Part shown: positions 1 through 5,419 of the stretch, one piece after another
Position numbering within the stretch: the stretch's first letter is position 1
Layout of the letters: each line of letters opens with the position of its first letter
Assembly: GCA_029287815.1 (NCBI GenBank)
Contig: JARFQK010000195.1
Span: forward strand, 1 to 6,531
DNA length: 6,531 bases
Source: Gammaproteobacteria bacterium
Lineage (GTDB): Bacteria > Pseudomonadota > Gammaproteobacteria > SZUA-229
Direction: 5' to 3'
Made by a program: the position numbers and the translations under genes
Notes under the pieces: generated by a model
What the model was told of the DNA's origin: nothing
Database searches by the model: none
Seen by the model: the letters and a program-made list of their open reading frames with translations, nothing else

Positions 1-429
1 ACTGCCAAGGGCTATATGAAACACGAACGGGAAACGCTGGATTCCGTGATCAAAGCCCGTAACGCCGCAATCAGTGGCCTTGAGGCAGCCACAGCAGATC
101 CAGGCAATGCCGATGCGATCAAGCAGCTGGTCGGCGCCGAGGATGCACTCACCGGTGCGCTGAGTCGGTTCAACGTTGTCATGGAAGCCTATCCTGATCT
201 GAAGGCGAATCAAAACATGATGCAGCTCAGCGAGGAATTGACCAGCACAGAGAACAAAGTGGCTTTCGCACGCCAGGCATTCAACGATGCCGTAATGGAG
301 TACAACACCTACAAACAATCCTTCCCACCGGTAGTATTGGCGGCCAGCTTTGGCCATGCACAGGACGCCACTTTGCTCGAGTTTGAGGACAGCAGCGAGA
401 TTCAGCACGCACCAAAAGTATCCTTCTAG
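1..429 (+). CDS. lemA: LemA family protein, 3' part (5' end outside the window)
   Basis: The frame is open from base 1 (T-A-K-G-Y before the first visible Met at 16) and ends at TAG 427-429, giving 142 visible residues. Met16 is not the true start: the residues reading KGYMKHERETL belong to the conserved LemA core, so the N-terminal membrane anchor and first helix, roughly the first 50 residues, lie upstream of the window. Family hallmarks seen are EAYPDLKANQN, then SEELTSTENKVAFARQAFNDAV, then MEYNTYKQSFPP, and a C-terminus ending PKVSF, which resembles the usual LemA tail, so the 3' end looks intact. LemA proteins are helical, membrane-anchored proteins of poorly defined function, often encoded next to M48 proteases or TPM-domain proteins. 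Here an M48 gene follows in the same direction. Family assignment is secure; the biochemical role is unknown. Confidence 0.93.
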   Translation, partial: TAKGYMKHERETLDSVIKARNAAISGLEAATADPGNADAIKQLVGAEDALTGALSRFNVVMEAYPDLKANQNMMQLSEELTSTENKVAFARQAFNDAVMEYNTYKQSFPPVVLAASFGHAQDATLLEFEDSSEIQHAPKVSF

Positions 430-447
430 CCCACATTTCTCACCAGG
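426..447 (+). repeat. Left terminal inverted repeat of the MITE-like element, with flanking CTAG
   Basis: These 22 bases match the reverse complement of 652-673 at 20 of 22 positions; the mismatches are at the 8th and 11th bases. Positions 427-429 double as the lemA stop codon. Confidence 0.8.
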
Positions 448-529
448 CGGCGTAGAGAACTGATAAGACATTTGCAATTTTGAGAAAACTCGAATGACCG
501 AAAATACACCGCGTTTTTCAACCATGCCT

Positions 530-651
530 ATCACGGCTCAGGCTGGTCTTCGCGTCCGTAAGCTTGCTCTTCACTCAAACCGTAGCTATGGCTACGCTTT
601 TCGCTCCAGTGCGGCGCTTACGAACACGAATCCTGCGCCTGCTCCCGTGAT
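530..651. repeat. Nested inverted repeat (potential cruciform) inside the MITE-like element
   Basis: Arms 530-563 and 616-651 are imperfect reverse complements. The outermost 7 bp (ATCACGG against CCGTGAT) match exactly. The inner 15 bp (549-563 against 616-630, TTCGCGTCCGTAAGC against GCTTACGAACACGAA) match at 13 of 15. The middle is weaker, with length differences. A perfect 6-bp hairpin, CGTAGC-TATG-GCTACG (581-596), sits almost exactly at the centre. The right arm abuts the right terminal repeat. As RNA this would form a long branched hairpin between the two operon genes. It has no T tract and is not a standard intrinsic terminator. Confidence 0.6.
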
Positions 652-673
652 CCTGGTGAGAATTGCGGGCTAG
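652..673 (-). repeat. Right terminal inverted repeat of the MITE-like element, with flanking CTAG
   Basis: This is the partner of the repeat at 426-447 (20 of 22 matching, including CTAG). It lies 20 bp upstream of the M48 start codon, so the protease ribosome binding region is outside the element and was probably not disrupted. Confidence 0.8.
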
Positions 674-693
674 TGCCGCCCTGACAAGGCTCG

Positions 694-2631
694 ATGAATT
701 TCTTTAAGTCGCAGGATGAAGCCCGTCGCAATACGGGGCGCCTCATTCTGCTGTTTTCGCTGGCGGTGATTTCGCTGATCCTGTTGACCAATCTGCTGAT
801 CATGTTCGTTTTCGGCTATTTTACGCTCGAGCAAACAGGCACCTTCAGCACCCAGCTACTGCTGCAGCAACTCGACTGGCGGGTGTTTCTGATCATTGCC
901 GCCGCCGTCGCTGGTGTAATCACACTGGGCAGCCTGTACAAGATAATTACACTCGCTGGCGGTGGTGCCCGTGTCGCCGAACTACTCGATGCGAAACTGG
1001 TGGTCCATGGCAGCAACGATTTCAACGAGCAACGACTGCTCAATGTGGTTGAAGAAATGGCCATTGCGTCGGGCACACCGGTACCACCTGTGTACCTGCT
1101 CGAGGAAGACGGCATCAACGCCTTCGCTGCGGGGTACAAACCCGGTGATGCGGTCATCGGCGTCACCCGAGGTGCGATCGAAAAACTGGATCGCGAACAG
1201 TTACAGGGCGTCATCGCACATGAATTCAGTCATATTCTGAATGGCGACATGAAACTGAACATTCGCCTGATCGGCCTGCTGCACGGCATATTGCTGATCG
1301 GCATAGTAGGCTATTACATCCTGCACAGCACGTCGCATTCACGGCGCTCCAGAGACAGCGGCGGCGCTGCGATACTCGGCCTCGGTCTGGTTGCGATTGG
1401 CTATGCCGGTACGTTCTTCGGCAATCTGATCAAGGCTGCGGTGAGCCGGCAACGCGAAATTCTCGCCGATGCGTCCGCCGTCCAGTTCACGCGCAACCCA
1501 GACGGTATCGCAGGCGCGCTCAAGCGTATCGGCGGCGACGCAGCAGGTTCGATTATCGAAAACCCGTCCGGGGTGCAAATAAGCCACGCGCTGTTCAGTC
1601 AGGGAATCAAGACATGGCTGAACAGTCTTTTCGCCACACACCCACCTCTTGAAAAAAGGATCCTGAACATCGAGCCCAACTGGGATGGCGAGTTTGATTA
1701 TTCAAGCCGGGTTACAACAGCTGAGGCCAGCGAAACCGAAGCCGAAGCCGAAGTGGAAGCACCGCAAAATCGACAACAACTGGTAACCATGGCCGCAATC
1801 GCAGCAGCCATGACCAACGGAACCGTTGTCGAACAGACAGCGCAGCCCACCGCATCACACCTCGCCTATGCCCACCAACTGATCCACAGCTTGCCGGCAG
1901 CATTCACTGTTGCCGTCGGTGATCCCTTTGCCGCGCGCGCAGTGGTCTATTATCTGATATTGGACCAGGCCACGGACATGCGCGATGCGCAGTTGCAACA
2001 ACTGCGATCAACAGCCGATACCGGCGTATATGAGGAGACCGTGAAGCTGGTGCGCGCCGGCCACGAACTCAGGAGAGAACATCGCTTGGCAATTGTCGAT
2101 CTGGCGCTGGCGAGCTTGCATCAACTCTCCGATCGTCAGTACGCGCTGTTCCGCCAGAATCTTAACGCGCTGATAGCGATCGACAGCAAGATCACGTTAT
2201 TCGAGTGGTCGATCAGCAAAACCGTATTTCATCATCTCGACCCTGTTTTCGACAAGCGGCCCGGCACCACTCCACAGAATTTGCGCCTTCACCAGGTAAG
2301 AAAGGCCTGCGCGATGCTGCTATCTGTGCTGGTTTACTCGGGTAAGCAACGAGGGATATCCGATCACGAGGCTTTCTTACGCGCCAGCGCCGAACTCGAC
2401 GCCGCCGAGCTGGAGCTGTTGCCCAAGAACAGCATCAAGCTGAGCGGACTCGATCGGGCACTCGACCAACTCGTACGCTTGAAACCGCTGGAGAAACCTC
2501 GCTTGCTCAAAGCCTGCGCCGTCGCGATTACCGCAGACCAATACATCGCTGTGCAGGAAGTCGAACTCTACCGGGCTATCGCTGCGATCATCGACTGCCC
2601 GATGCCACCGCTAGTTGTCTCACCTCATTAA
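694..2631 (+). CDS. Membrane-bound M48 family zinc metalloprotease (HtpX/Ste24-like) with long C-terminal extension
   Basis: The protein has 645 residues. Two hydrophobic segments (about 17-43 and 63-85) precede the protease domain. The zinc motif HEFSH is at 176-180, and the third ligand is probably E255 in EILAD (255-259), the usual M48 ExxAD arrangement. Two further hydrophobic stretches (about 192-211 and 224-250) lie between them, as in HtpX. The motif ATHPPLEKRI, typical of the end of the M48 domain, follows. An acidic Glu/Ala-rich linker (about 343-357) leads to a mostly helical, soluble-looking extension of roughly 285 residues that I do not recognise; classical HtpX is only about 290 residues. 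ATG 694 is the first start after an in-frame TGA at 682-684, and AAGG at 686-689 is a weak, close ribosome site. It lies downstream of lemA, probably in the same ancestral operon. Likely role: inner-membrane proteolysis or protein quality control; the substrate is unknown. Confidence 0.93.
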   Translation: MNFFKSQDEARRNTGRLILLFSLAVISLILLTNLLIMFVFGYFTLEQTGTFSTQLLLQQLDWRVFLIIAAAVAGVITLGSLYKIITLAGGGARVAELLDAKLVVHGSNDFNEQRLLNVVEEMAIASGTPVPPVYLLEEDGINAFAAGYKPGDAVIGVTRGAIEKLDREQLQGVIAHEFSHILNGDMKLNIRLIGLLHGILLIGIVGYYILHSTSHSRRSRDSGGAAILGLGLVAIGYAGTFFGNLIKAAVSRQREILADASAVQFTRNPDGIAGALKRIGGDAAGSIIENPSGVQISHALFSQGIKTWLNSLFATHPPLEKRILNIEPNWDGEFDYSSRVTTAEASETEAEAEVEAPQNRQQLVTMAAIAAAMTNGTVVEQTAQPTASHLAYAHQLIHSLPAAFTVAVGDPFAARAVVYYLILDQATDMRDAQLQQLRSTADTGVYEETVKLVRAGHELRREHRLAIVDLALASLHQLSDRQYALFRQNLNALIAIDSKITLFEWSISKTVFHHLDPVFDKRPGTTPQNLRLHQVRKACAMLLSVLVYSGKQRGISDHEAFLRASAELDAAELELLPKNSIKLSGLDRALDQLVRLKPLEKPRLLKACAVAITADQYIAVQEVELYRAIAAIIDCPMPPLVVSPH

Positions 2632-2683
2632 TCGGGCTATGGCTCAATATCCGACGGTGAAACCGCGCCATAACCGTCCCGAT
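2631..2683. other. Stem-loop at the convergent ends of the M48 and SDR genes
   Basis: ATCGGG (2631-2636) pairs with CCCGAT (2678-2683), TATGGC (2638-2643) pairs with GCCATA (2667-2672), and a small inner stem CGGT/ACCG (2655-2658 and 2662-2665) has a GAA loop. It overlaps the last base of the protease stop and the last codons of the SDR gene. The two genes are only 5 bp apart, so any terminator must overlap coding sequence. Neither strand shows a T tract, so intrinsic termination is uncertain. Confidence 0.3.
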
Positions 2684-3491
2684 AGCCAGGGTATTGGAAG
2701 CTATAGCCGAGCTGTTTCAGGCGTCGATTGTCGCAGCGCTTATTTTGTGAAGCACCCGGGGGCAAGATAGCCTTTTGCGGTGGTTCTATGCCCAGCTTGT
2801 CAGCGAGATAATTGAACACCTCCCATCGTGGCGCTGGATCGTCGTCCGAAGCCAGGTAAACGGACTCCAGCTTCTCGCCCTTGATCATTTTGCCGGCGAC
2901 GAAGCATAAGAGCTGAACACAGTCCTGCCAGTGGATTCGGTTCGTGTAATATGGCGGTTCATATTGAACCTCTTTGCTGTTGATGACGGTATTCAACAAA
3001 CGGGGACGACTGCGTCCGTAGATACCTGAGAACCGAACAATACAGTTTTCTGGGGAGAAAGCCAGAAATCTGCGTTCTGCCTGTAGGATCGTTCTCGCCT
3101 GACTGCTCGCTGGCACAGTCTGCGATTCTTCGTCAACCCACTCGCCTTGCGATTGACCATAAACACTGGTTGACGACACAAACAAGAAGCGGGTGTGCGT
3201 GCGTTGCCGTGAAAACATAGCCAACAGGTTCTCTACCCCAACATCGAACACCGCCACATAAGAGGCTTCTGCGCGATCATCGGGAGCCAGTATATAGATC
3301 ACCAGGTCATAGTCTGCATCCATGCCCTGCAAATCAGCAGCGCGCGTTAGATCGACCCGGCAATAACGAATGCCTTGTTGGTCCGCGGGTGGATTGCGCT
3401 TCAGCCCAACCACATTGTGTCCATTTTGGGCCAGTCTCGAACCAACCGCCGCACCTGTTGCCCCACAGCCCGCGATCAAAATTCTGGCCAT
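2637..3491 (-). CDS. YeeZ-like NAD(P)-binding SDR family protein (NAD-dependent epimerase/dehydratase-like)
   Basis: The product has 284 residues from the chosen start. It opens MARILIAGCGATG, a Rossmann nucleotide-binding loop GxGxxG at residues 8-13. FVSSTSVYG (104-112) holds the active-site-region Tyr of extended SDR proteins, but the downstream Lys of a classical YxxxK pair is absent: Q115 lies four residues after Y111. RFSGIYG (153-159), NRIHWQD (184-190) and the C-terminal KRCDNRRLKQLGYSFQYPGYRDGY region (251-274) fit the YeeZ group of atypical SDRs, whose substrate is not established. The start at 3491 places the Rossmann strand at the N-terminus as usual and has a G-rich stretch just upstream; an in-frame ATG at 3518 would add nine residues without a better ribosome site. 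The gene is convergent with the protease gene and divergent from phoH. Cofactor binding is well supported; the reaction is unknown. Confidence 0.88.
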   Translation of the reverse strand: MARILIAGCGATGAAVGSRLAQNGHNVVGLKRNPPADQQGIRYCRVDLTRAADLQGMDADYDLVIYILAPDDRAEASYVAVFDVGVENLLAMFSRQRTHTRFLFVSSTSVYGQSQGEWVDEESQTVPASSQARTILQAERRFLAFSPENCIVRFSGIYGRSRPRLLNTVINSKEVQYEPPYYTNRIHWQDCVQLLCFVAGKMIKGEKLESVYLASDDDPAPRWEVFNYLADKLGIEPPQKAILPPGASQNKRCDNRRLKQLGYSFQYPGYRDGYGAVSPSDIEP

Positions 3492-3525
3492 TGCCGCCCC
3501 CGTTACAATTCTATACATGGTTGGC

Positions 3526-3546
3526 CCGCGATAGCTTTCATCGCGG
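3526..3546. promoter_or_regulatory. Perfect 7-bp inverted repeat in the SDR gene leader
   Basis: CCGCGAT (3526-3532) and ATCGCGG (3540-3546) flank a 7-nt spacer. It lies 35 to 55 bp upstream of the preferred SDR start on the minus strand. It could be an operator or a leader hairpin; its short arms make chance occurrence possible. Confidence 0.35.
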
Positions 3547-3557
3547 CGGTAACTATA

Positions 3558-3586
3558 TTGACATATATAATTGCTATGGTTAAGTT
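3558..3586 (+). promoter_or_regulatory. Probable phoH promoter region
   Basis: A perfect -35 consensus TTGACA lies at 3558-3563. With a 17-nt spacer, the matching -10 would be TAAGTT (3581-3586), only 3 of 6 consensus bases but keeping the TA and final T. A perfect TATAAT at 3566-3571 is too close to pair with this -35 and has no good -35 of its own. The surrounding stretch 3550-3592 is strongly AT-rich compared with the genes. On the opposite strand, TATAGT (3557-3552) is a possible -10 for the SDR gene, so divergent promoters may overlap here. The exact transcription start cannot be fixed from sequence. Confidence 0.45.
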
Positions 3587-3619
3587 AGATATCGTTGGAT
3601 AGCACAACGATATCCAACG
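3584..3619. promoter_or_regulatory. Overlapping palindromes upstream of phoH (operator or leader hairpin)
   Basis: GATATCGTTG (3588-3597) and CAACGATATC (3605-3614) are perfect 10-bp arms around a 7-nt spacer. Extended to 3584-3597 and 3605-3618 they match at 13 of 14. A second perfect pair, CGTTGGAT (3593-3600) and ATCCAACG (3612-3619), overlaps the first, so the two pairings compete. The block lies 30 bp upstream of the phoH ATG and immediately beyond the candidate -10. If transcription starts near 3593 it is best read as a protein-binding operator; if it starts earlier, it would be a 5' leader hairpin with two alternative folds. No regulator is identifiable. Confidence 0.6.
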
Positions 3620-3637
3620 GTTCATTAACATTCGTCC

Positions 3638-3641
3638 GAGG
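3638..3641 (+). promoter_or_regulatory. Shine-Dalgarno site deciding the phoH start
   Basis: GAGG, followed by T, lies 7 nt upstream of ATG 3649. It supports that ATG over the longer in-frame option starting with TTG at 3595, which would lie inside the palindrome and has no comparable site. Confidence 0.75.
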
Positions 3642-3648
3642 TGTATAC

Positions 3649-4443
3649 ATGTCGCGAAAGAATGGCAGGCATAAGAATAGACATAACTATCACTACAATG
3701 ACTACCTGACCGGAGACCCAAAAGTCATCGAACTGCAAACAAACACTCCTCACTTCACACCCCCCTCCAAACACACCGCTACACCCAAACCGATCCAAGC
3801 CCGAAACCCGTCTCAAGCCCGTTTCATGGCCGCGATCAAGCACAATACTCTGATATTTGGCCTTGGCCCTGCCGGAACCGGCAAGAGCTACTGCACCGCA
3901 GCGATGGCTGCCGAAGCACTGCTAGCTGGCGAGATTGACCGAGTCATCTTCACTCGACCTGCCGTCGAAACGGGGAAAAGCCTGGGCTTTCTTCCAGGAA
4001 AGATCGAGGACAAATTTGACCCTTACTTCGCCGCGTTCAAATCGTGTTTGATTAGCAATGCCGGCAGGGGCGTGGTCGAATGCGCATTGAAGAATGGAAA
4101 TGTTGTTGTCGAGCCACTTGCTTATATGCGTGGCAAGACCTTCAACCGTTGCTTTGTAATTCTGGATGAGGCCCAGAATTGCACGGCTGAAGAAATCAAG
4201 ATGTTCATGACGCGCATAGGCAAAAACTCTACCGTTGTTATCAACGGCGACTTGAGCCAGACCGATCTCGATGACTGCTCAGGCCTGCATGATGCGATCA
4301 ATCGTGTGCACGATGTTCGCGGCGTCCATGTACATGAGTTCAGCCACGATGATATCGTGCGTAGCGGAATTGTAAAAGACATCATCAAAAAATATGAAGT
4401 GAGCAATCCACGTGCTTATCGCTTTTGTAGCACCTTTGCATAG
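3649..4443 (+). CDS. phoH: PhoH family ATPase (stand-alone, Escherichia PhoH type)
   Basis: The protein has 264 residues. A basic, His/Asn/Tyr-rich head (1-20) and a Pro/Thr-rich linker (about 31-50) precede the ATPase domain. That domain contains PIQARNPSQ (48-56), Walker A GPAGTGKS (73-80), FTRPAVETGKSLGFLPG (101-117), PLAYMRG (156-162), Walker B with FVILDEAQN (169-177), NGDLSQTD (199-206), SGLHDAI (211-217) and a C-terminal DDIVRSG whose R238 is a plausible arginine finger. From memory, the head-plus-PIxARN layout and the DxVRS tail resemble E. coli PhoH more than YbeZ. No PIN ribonuclease domain is present, and no ybeY neighbour is in the window, which also argues against YbeZ. PhoH proteins are cytosolic P-loop ATPases linked to phosphate stress and RNA metabolism, with uncertain targets; related genes are common in phages, but no phage gene lies here. 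No clear Pho box was found upstream. Confidence 0.93.
   Translation: MSRKNGRHKNRHNYHYNDYLTGDPKVIELQTNTPHFTPPSKHTATPKPIQARNPSQARFMAAIKHNTLIFGLGPAGTGKSYCTAAMAAEALLAGEIDRVIFTRPAVETGKSLGFLPGKIEDKFDPYFAAFKSCLISNAGRGVVECALKNGNVVVEPLAYMRGKTFNRCFVILDEAQNCTAEEIKMFMTRIGKNSTVVINGDLSQTDLDDCSGLHDAINRVHDVRGVHVHEFSHDDIVRSGIVKDIIKKYEVSNPRAYRFCSTFA
3736..3777 (+). other. G-free, C-rich tract in the early phoH coding region
   Basis: These 42 bases contain no G and 22 C. They encode the low-complexity Thr/Pro/His linker of PhoH. C-rich, G-poor RNA of this kind resembles Rho-binding (rut) sequence, which would matter only when ribosomes do not cover it. It may simply reflect codon use for a Pro/Thr linker. Confidence 0.25.
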
Positions 4444-4457
4444 CTAACAAGCAAACC

Positions 4458-4501
4458 GGCCCGGATGTTGCTCGAAGATCGCATTCTTTCACATCCGGGC
4501 C
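4458..4501. terminator. Perfect 11-bp inverted repeat between convergent phoH and cyclotransferase genes
   Basis: GGCCCGGATGT (4458-4468) pairs exactly with ACATCCGGGCC (4491-4501) across a 22-nt loop. It starts 14 bp after the phoH stop and lies about 110 bp beyond the stop of the minus-strand gene, a typical position for a shared terminator. No T run follows on the plus strand. On the minus strand the following bases, GGTTTGCTTGTT, are moderately T-rich, so termination in that direction is more plausible. The long loop is unusual for an intrinsic terminator. A weaker pair, ACCGAT/ATCGGT (4505-4510 and 4527-4532), follows. Confidence 0.45.
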
Positions 4502-4610
4502 AACACCGATCGGCCGCCATGGAGGTATCGGTCGCAGCAACACCAAGCCAAGTACCAAGAAAGCCTGCGCTGACCTGCACTCACGCCACCAGATTTGAGC
4601 CTGATGATGA

Positions 4611-5051
4611 TTAGCGACCATGAATATGGCGAAAGCCTTGATACCGCGCCAGGAAGTTGACTAAGCCCTTTTCTCTGAACTCCTGCGCGCACCATGCCTT
4701 GTCACTCAGCAGAAACCTGTACTCGTCGCGAAAAACATAGGTCTCCGCCTGGGCTACCCTATTGCCATTGAGTCGAACTGTGACATTCTTTCTCTGATAA
4801 TACGCCCCTTCGAACTGATCAAGTTGCTCGATATCAGCACGCTCGATGCCAAGCAGGACTTTGCCAGCCACCGTCGCTCCTCCAAATTCGATCAACCCGG
4901 GATAGTCTTCACCTTTGACGCGCAAGCGAACGTAGCCATCGAGTCGCGCATCGAATTTTGGGTAGTAATTGGTAACAACTGAGCACCAGACACGATCGAA
5001 CATCAATGAACCGTAAACGAAAATATTTCTCATCAAAGAATCATAAGGCAT
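4611..5051 (-). CDS. Gamma-glutamylcyclotransferase family protein (AIG2-like)
   Basis: The product has 146 residues from the first ATG. The N-terminal FVYGSLM (11-17) is the signature substrate-binding loop of the cyclotransferase fold. E81 in LDQFEGAYYQR matches the position of the catalytic glutamate of the family, and a C-terminal region with W120 and NFLARYQGF is also usual for AIG2-like proteins. Members of this fold remove gamma-glutamyl groups as 5-oxoproline, but bacterial AIG2-like proteins are mostly uncharacterised, so the substrate is uncertain. ATG 5051 has a weak GGGA upstream. The in-frame ATG at 5033 would place the YGSL motif nearer the N-terminus, as in many relatives, but lacks any ribosome site, so the start is open by six residues. 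It appears to be a single-gene unit convergent with phoH. Confidence 0.87.
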   Translation of the reverse strand: MPYDSLMRNIFVYGSLMFDRVWCSVVTNYYPKFDARLDGYVRLRVKGEDYPGLIEFGGATVAGKVLLGIERADIEQLDQFEGAYYQRKNVTVRLNGNRVAQAETYVFRDEYRFLLSDKAWCAQEFREKGLVNFLARYQGFRHIHGR

Positions 5052-5419
5052 TTTCCCACTGCTGTCTCACTTCGCAAGTTATGCGATGAGGTCGAACGCC
5101 GAACTTAGAACTCGTGTTCTCGAGGAAACTTGAAATGCCGCCACTTCAACGGCCTGGATTCCGTGGTTCAGCGACAGCACACGATTGAGGAGATTGCCAC
5201 GCCGCTATGGCGGCTCGCCATGACCACGACTCATCACAGCAGTGCGTTTCCGCGCATTTCTCAGCCGGGTCACGGTAGCGCGCGCGGGCAATACCGCACG
5301 CGATAATATATAGACTCAGTTGCCAGCGAAGTATGGTATCGTTAACCCGCAGATCGTAGATACGCTCACCTGACGATTGCTCGCGTGCTGTCGATCAAGC
5401 CGCCGCACGCCAACCGAAT
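5052..5419. other. 368-bp divergent intergenic region with no recognised gene
   Basis: This stretch separates the minus-strand cyclotransferase from the plus-strand YdbH-like gene and must hold both promoters. The forward ATG frames examined end within about 25 codons (for example those from 5135 and 5206). An AT-rich patch, ATAATATATAG (about 5303-5313), stands out in GC-rich surroundings and could be part of a promoter, but no convincing -35/-10 pair was found. A small hairpin AGAAC-TCGT-GTTCT lies at 5107-5120. Nothing resembles a tRNA or a known riboswitch. Confidence 0.5.

Larger units (their letters stand above)
426..673. mobile_element. MITE-like non-coding element inserted between lemA and the M48 gene
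   Basis: A 240-bp unit (430-669) is bounded by inverted repeats CCCACATTTCTCACCAGG (430-447) and CCTGGTGAGAATTGCGGG (652-669), which match at 16 of 18 positions. CTAG lies directly outside each end (426-429 and 670-673) and reads as a 4-bp target duplication; because CTAG is its own reverse complement it could instead be part of the repeats. The interior has no credible ORF, so the element cannot move on its own. The left CTAG contains the lemA stop TAG, so insertion preserved the lemA end. Deleting one CTAG plus the element leaves 20 nt between the lemA stop and the protease ATG. A CTAG target would fit the YTAR duplications of the IS701 family, but the parent transposase family is a guess. 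Element status is inferred from structure alone; copy number in the genome is unknown. Confidence 0.68.

Noticed and set aside
480..508. Possible promoter inside the MITE-like element (TTGAGA with AATACA 17 nt downstream)
   Set aside because: The -10 matches only 3 of 6 consensus bases and lacks the conserved first T, too weak to call.
816..1214. 132-codon open frame on the minus strand inside the M48 gene
   Set aside because: It is antisense to the transmembrane and zinc-motif region of a clearly real gene; its product is a Ser/Thr/Ala-rich low-complexity string with no recognisable domain.
1733..1756. Short tandem repetition of GAA/GCC-type codons in the M48 linker
   Set aside because: It is only a few imperfect units in frame and is explained by the Glu/Ala-rich protein linker.
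3558..3577. Possible Pho box upstream of phoH (TTGACAT followed by TTGCTAT)
   Set aside because: The two copies are 13 bp apart, not the 11 bp of PhoB sites, and neither fits CTGTCAT well.
3595..3648. Longer phoH product beginning at TTG 3595
   Set aside because: The added 18 residues would be encoded by the palindromic control region, and the ATG at 3649 has a well-spaced GAGG while the TTG has none.
3375..3721. Short overlapping frames on both strands across the SDR-phoH divergent region
   Set aside because: They overlap SDR coding sequence or the promoter palindromes, lack ribosome sites and give unlikely compositions.
4385..4695. Two minus-strand frames between phoH and the cyclotransferase gene
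   Set aside because: They overlap the 3' ends of well-supported genes and the hairpin, and their products look like random translation with many Cys, Trp and Arg.
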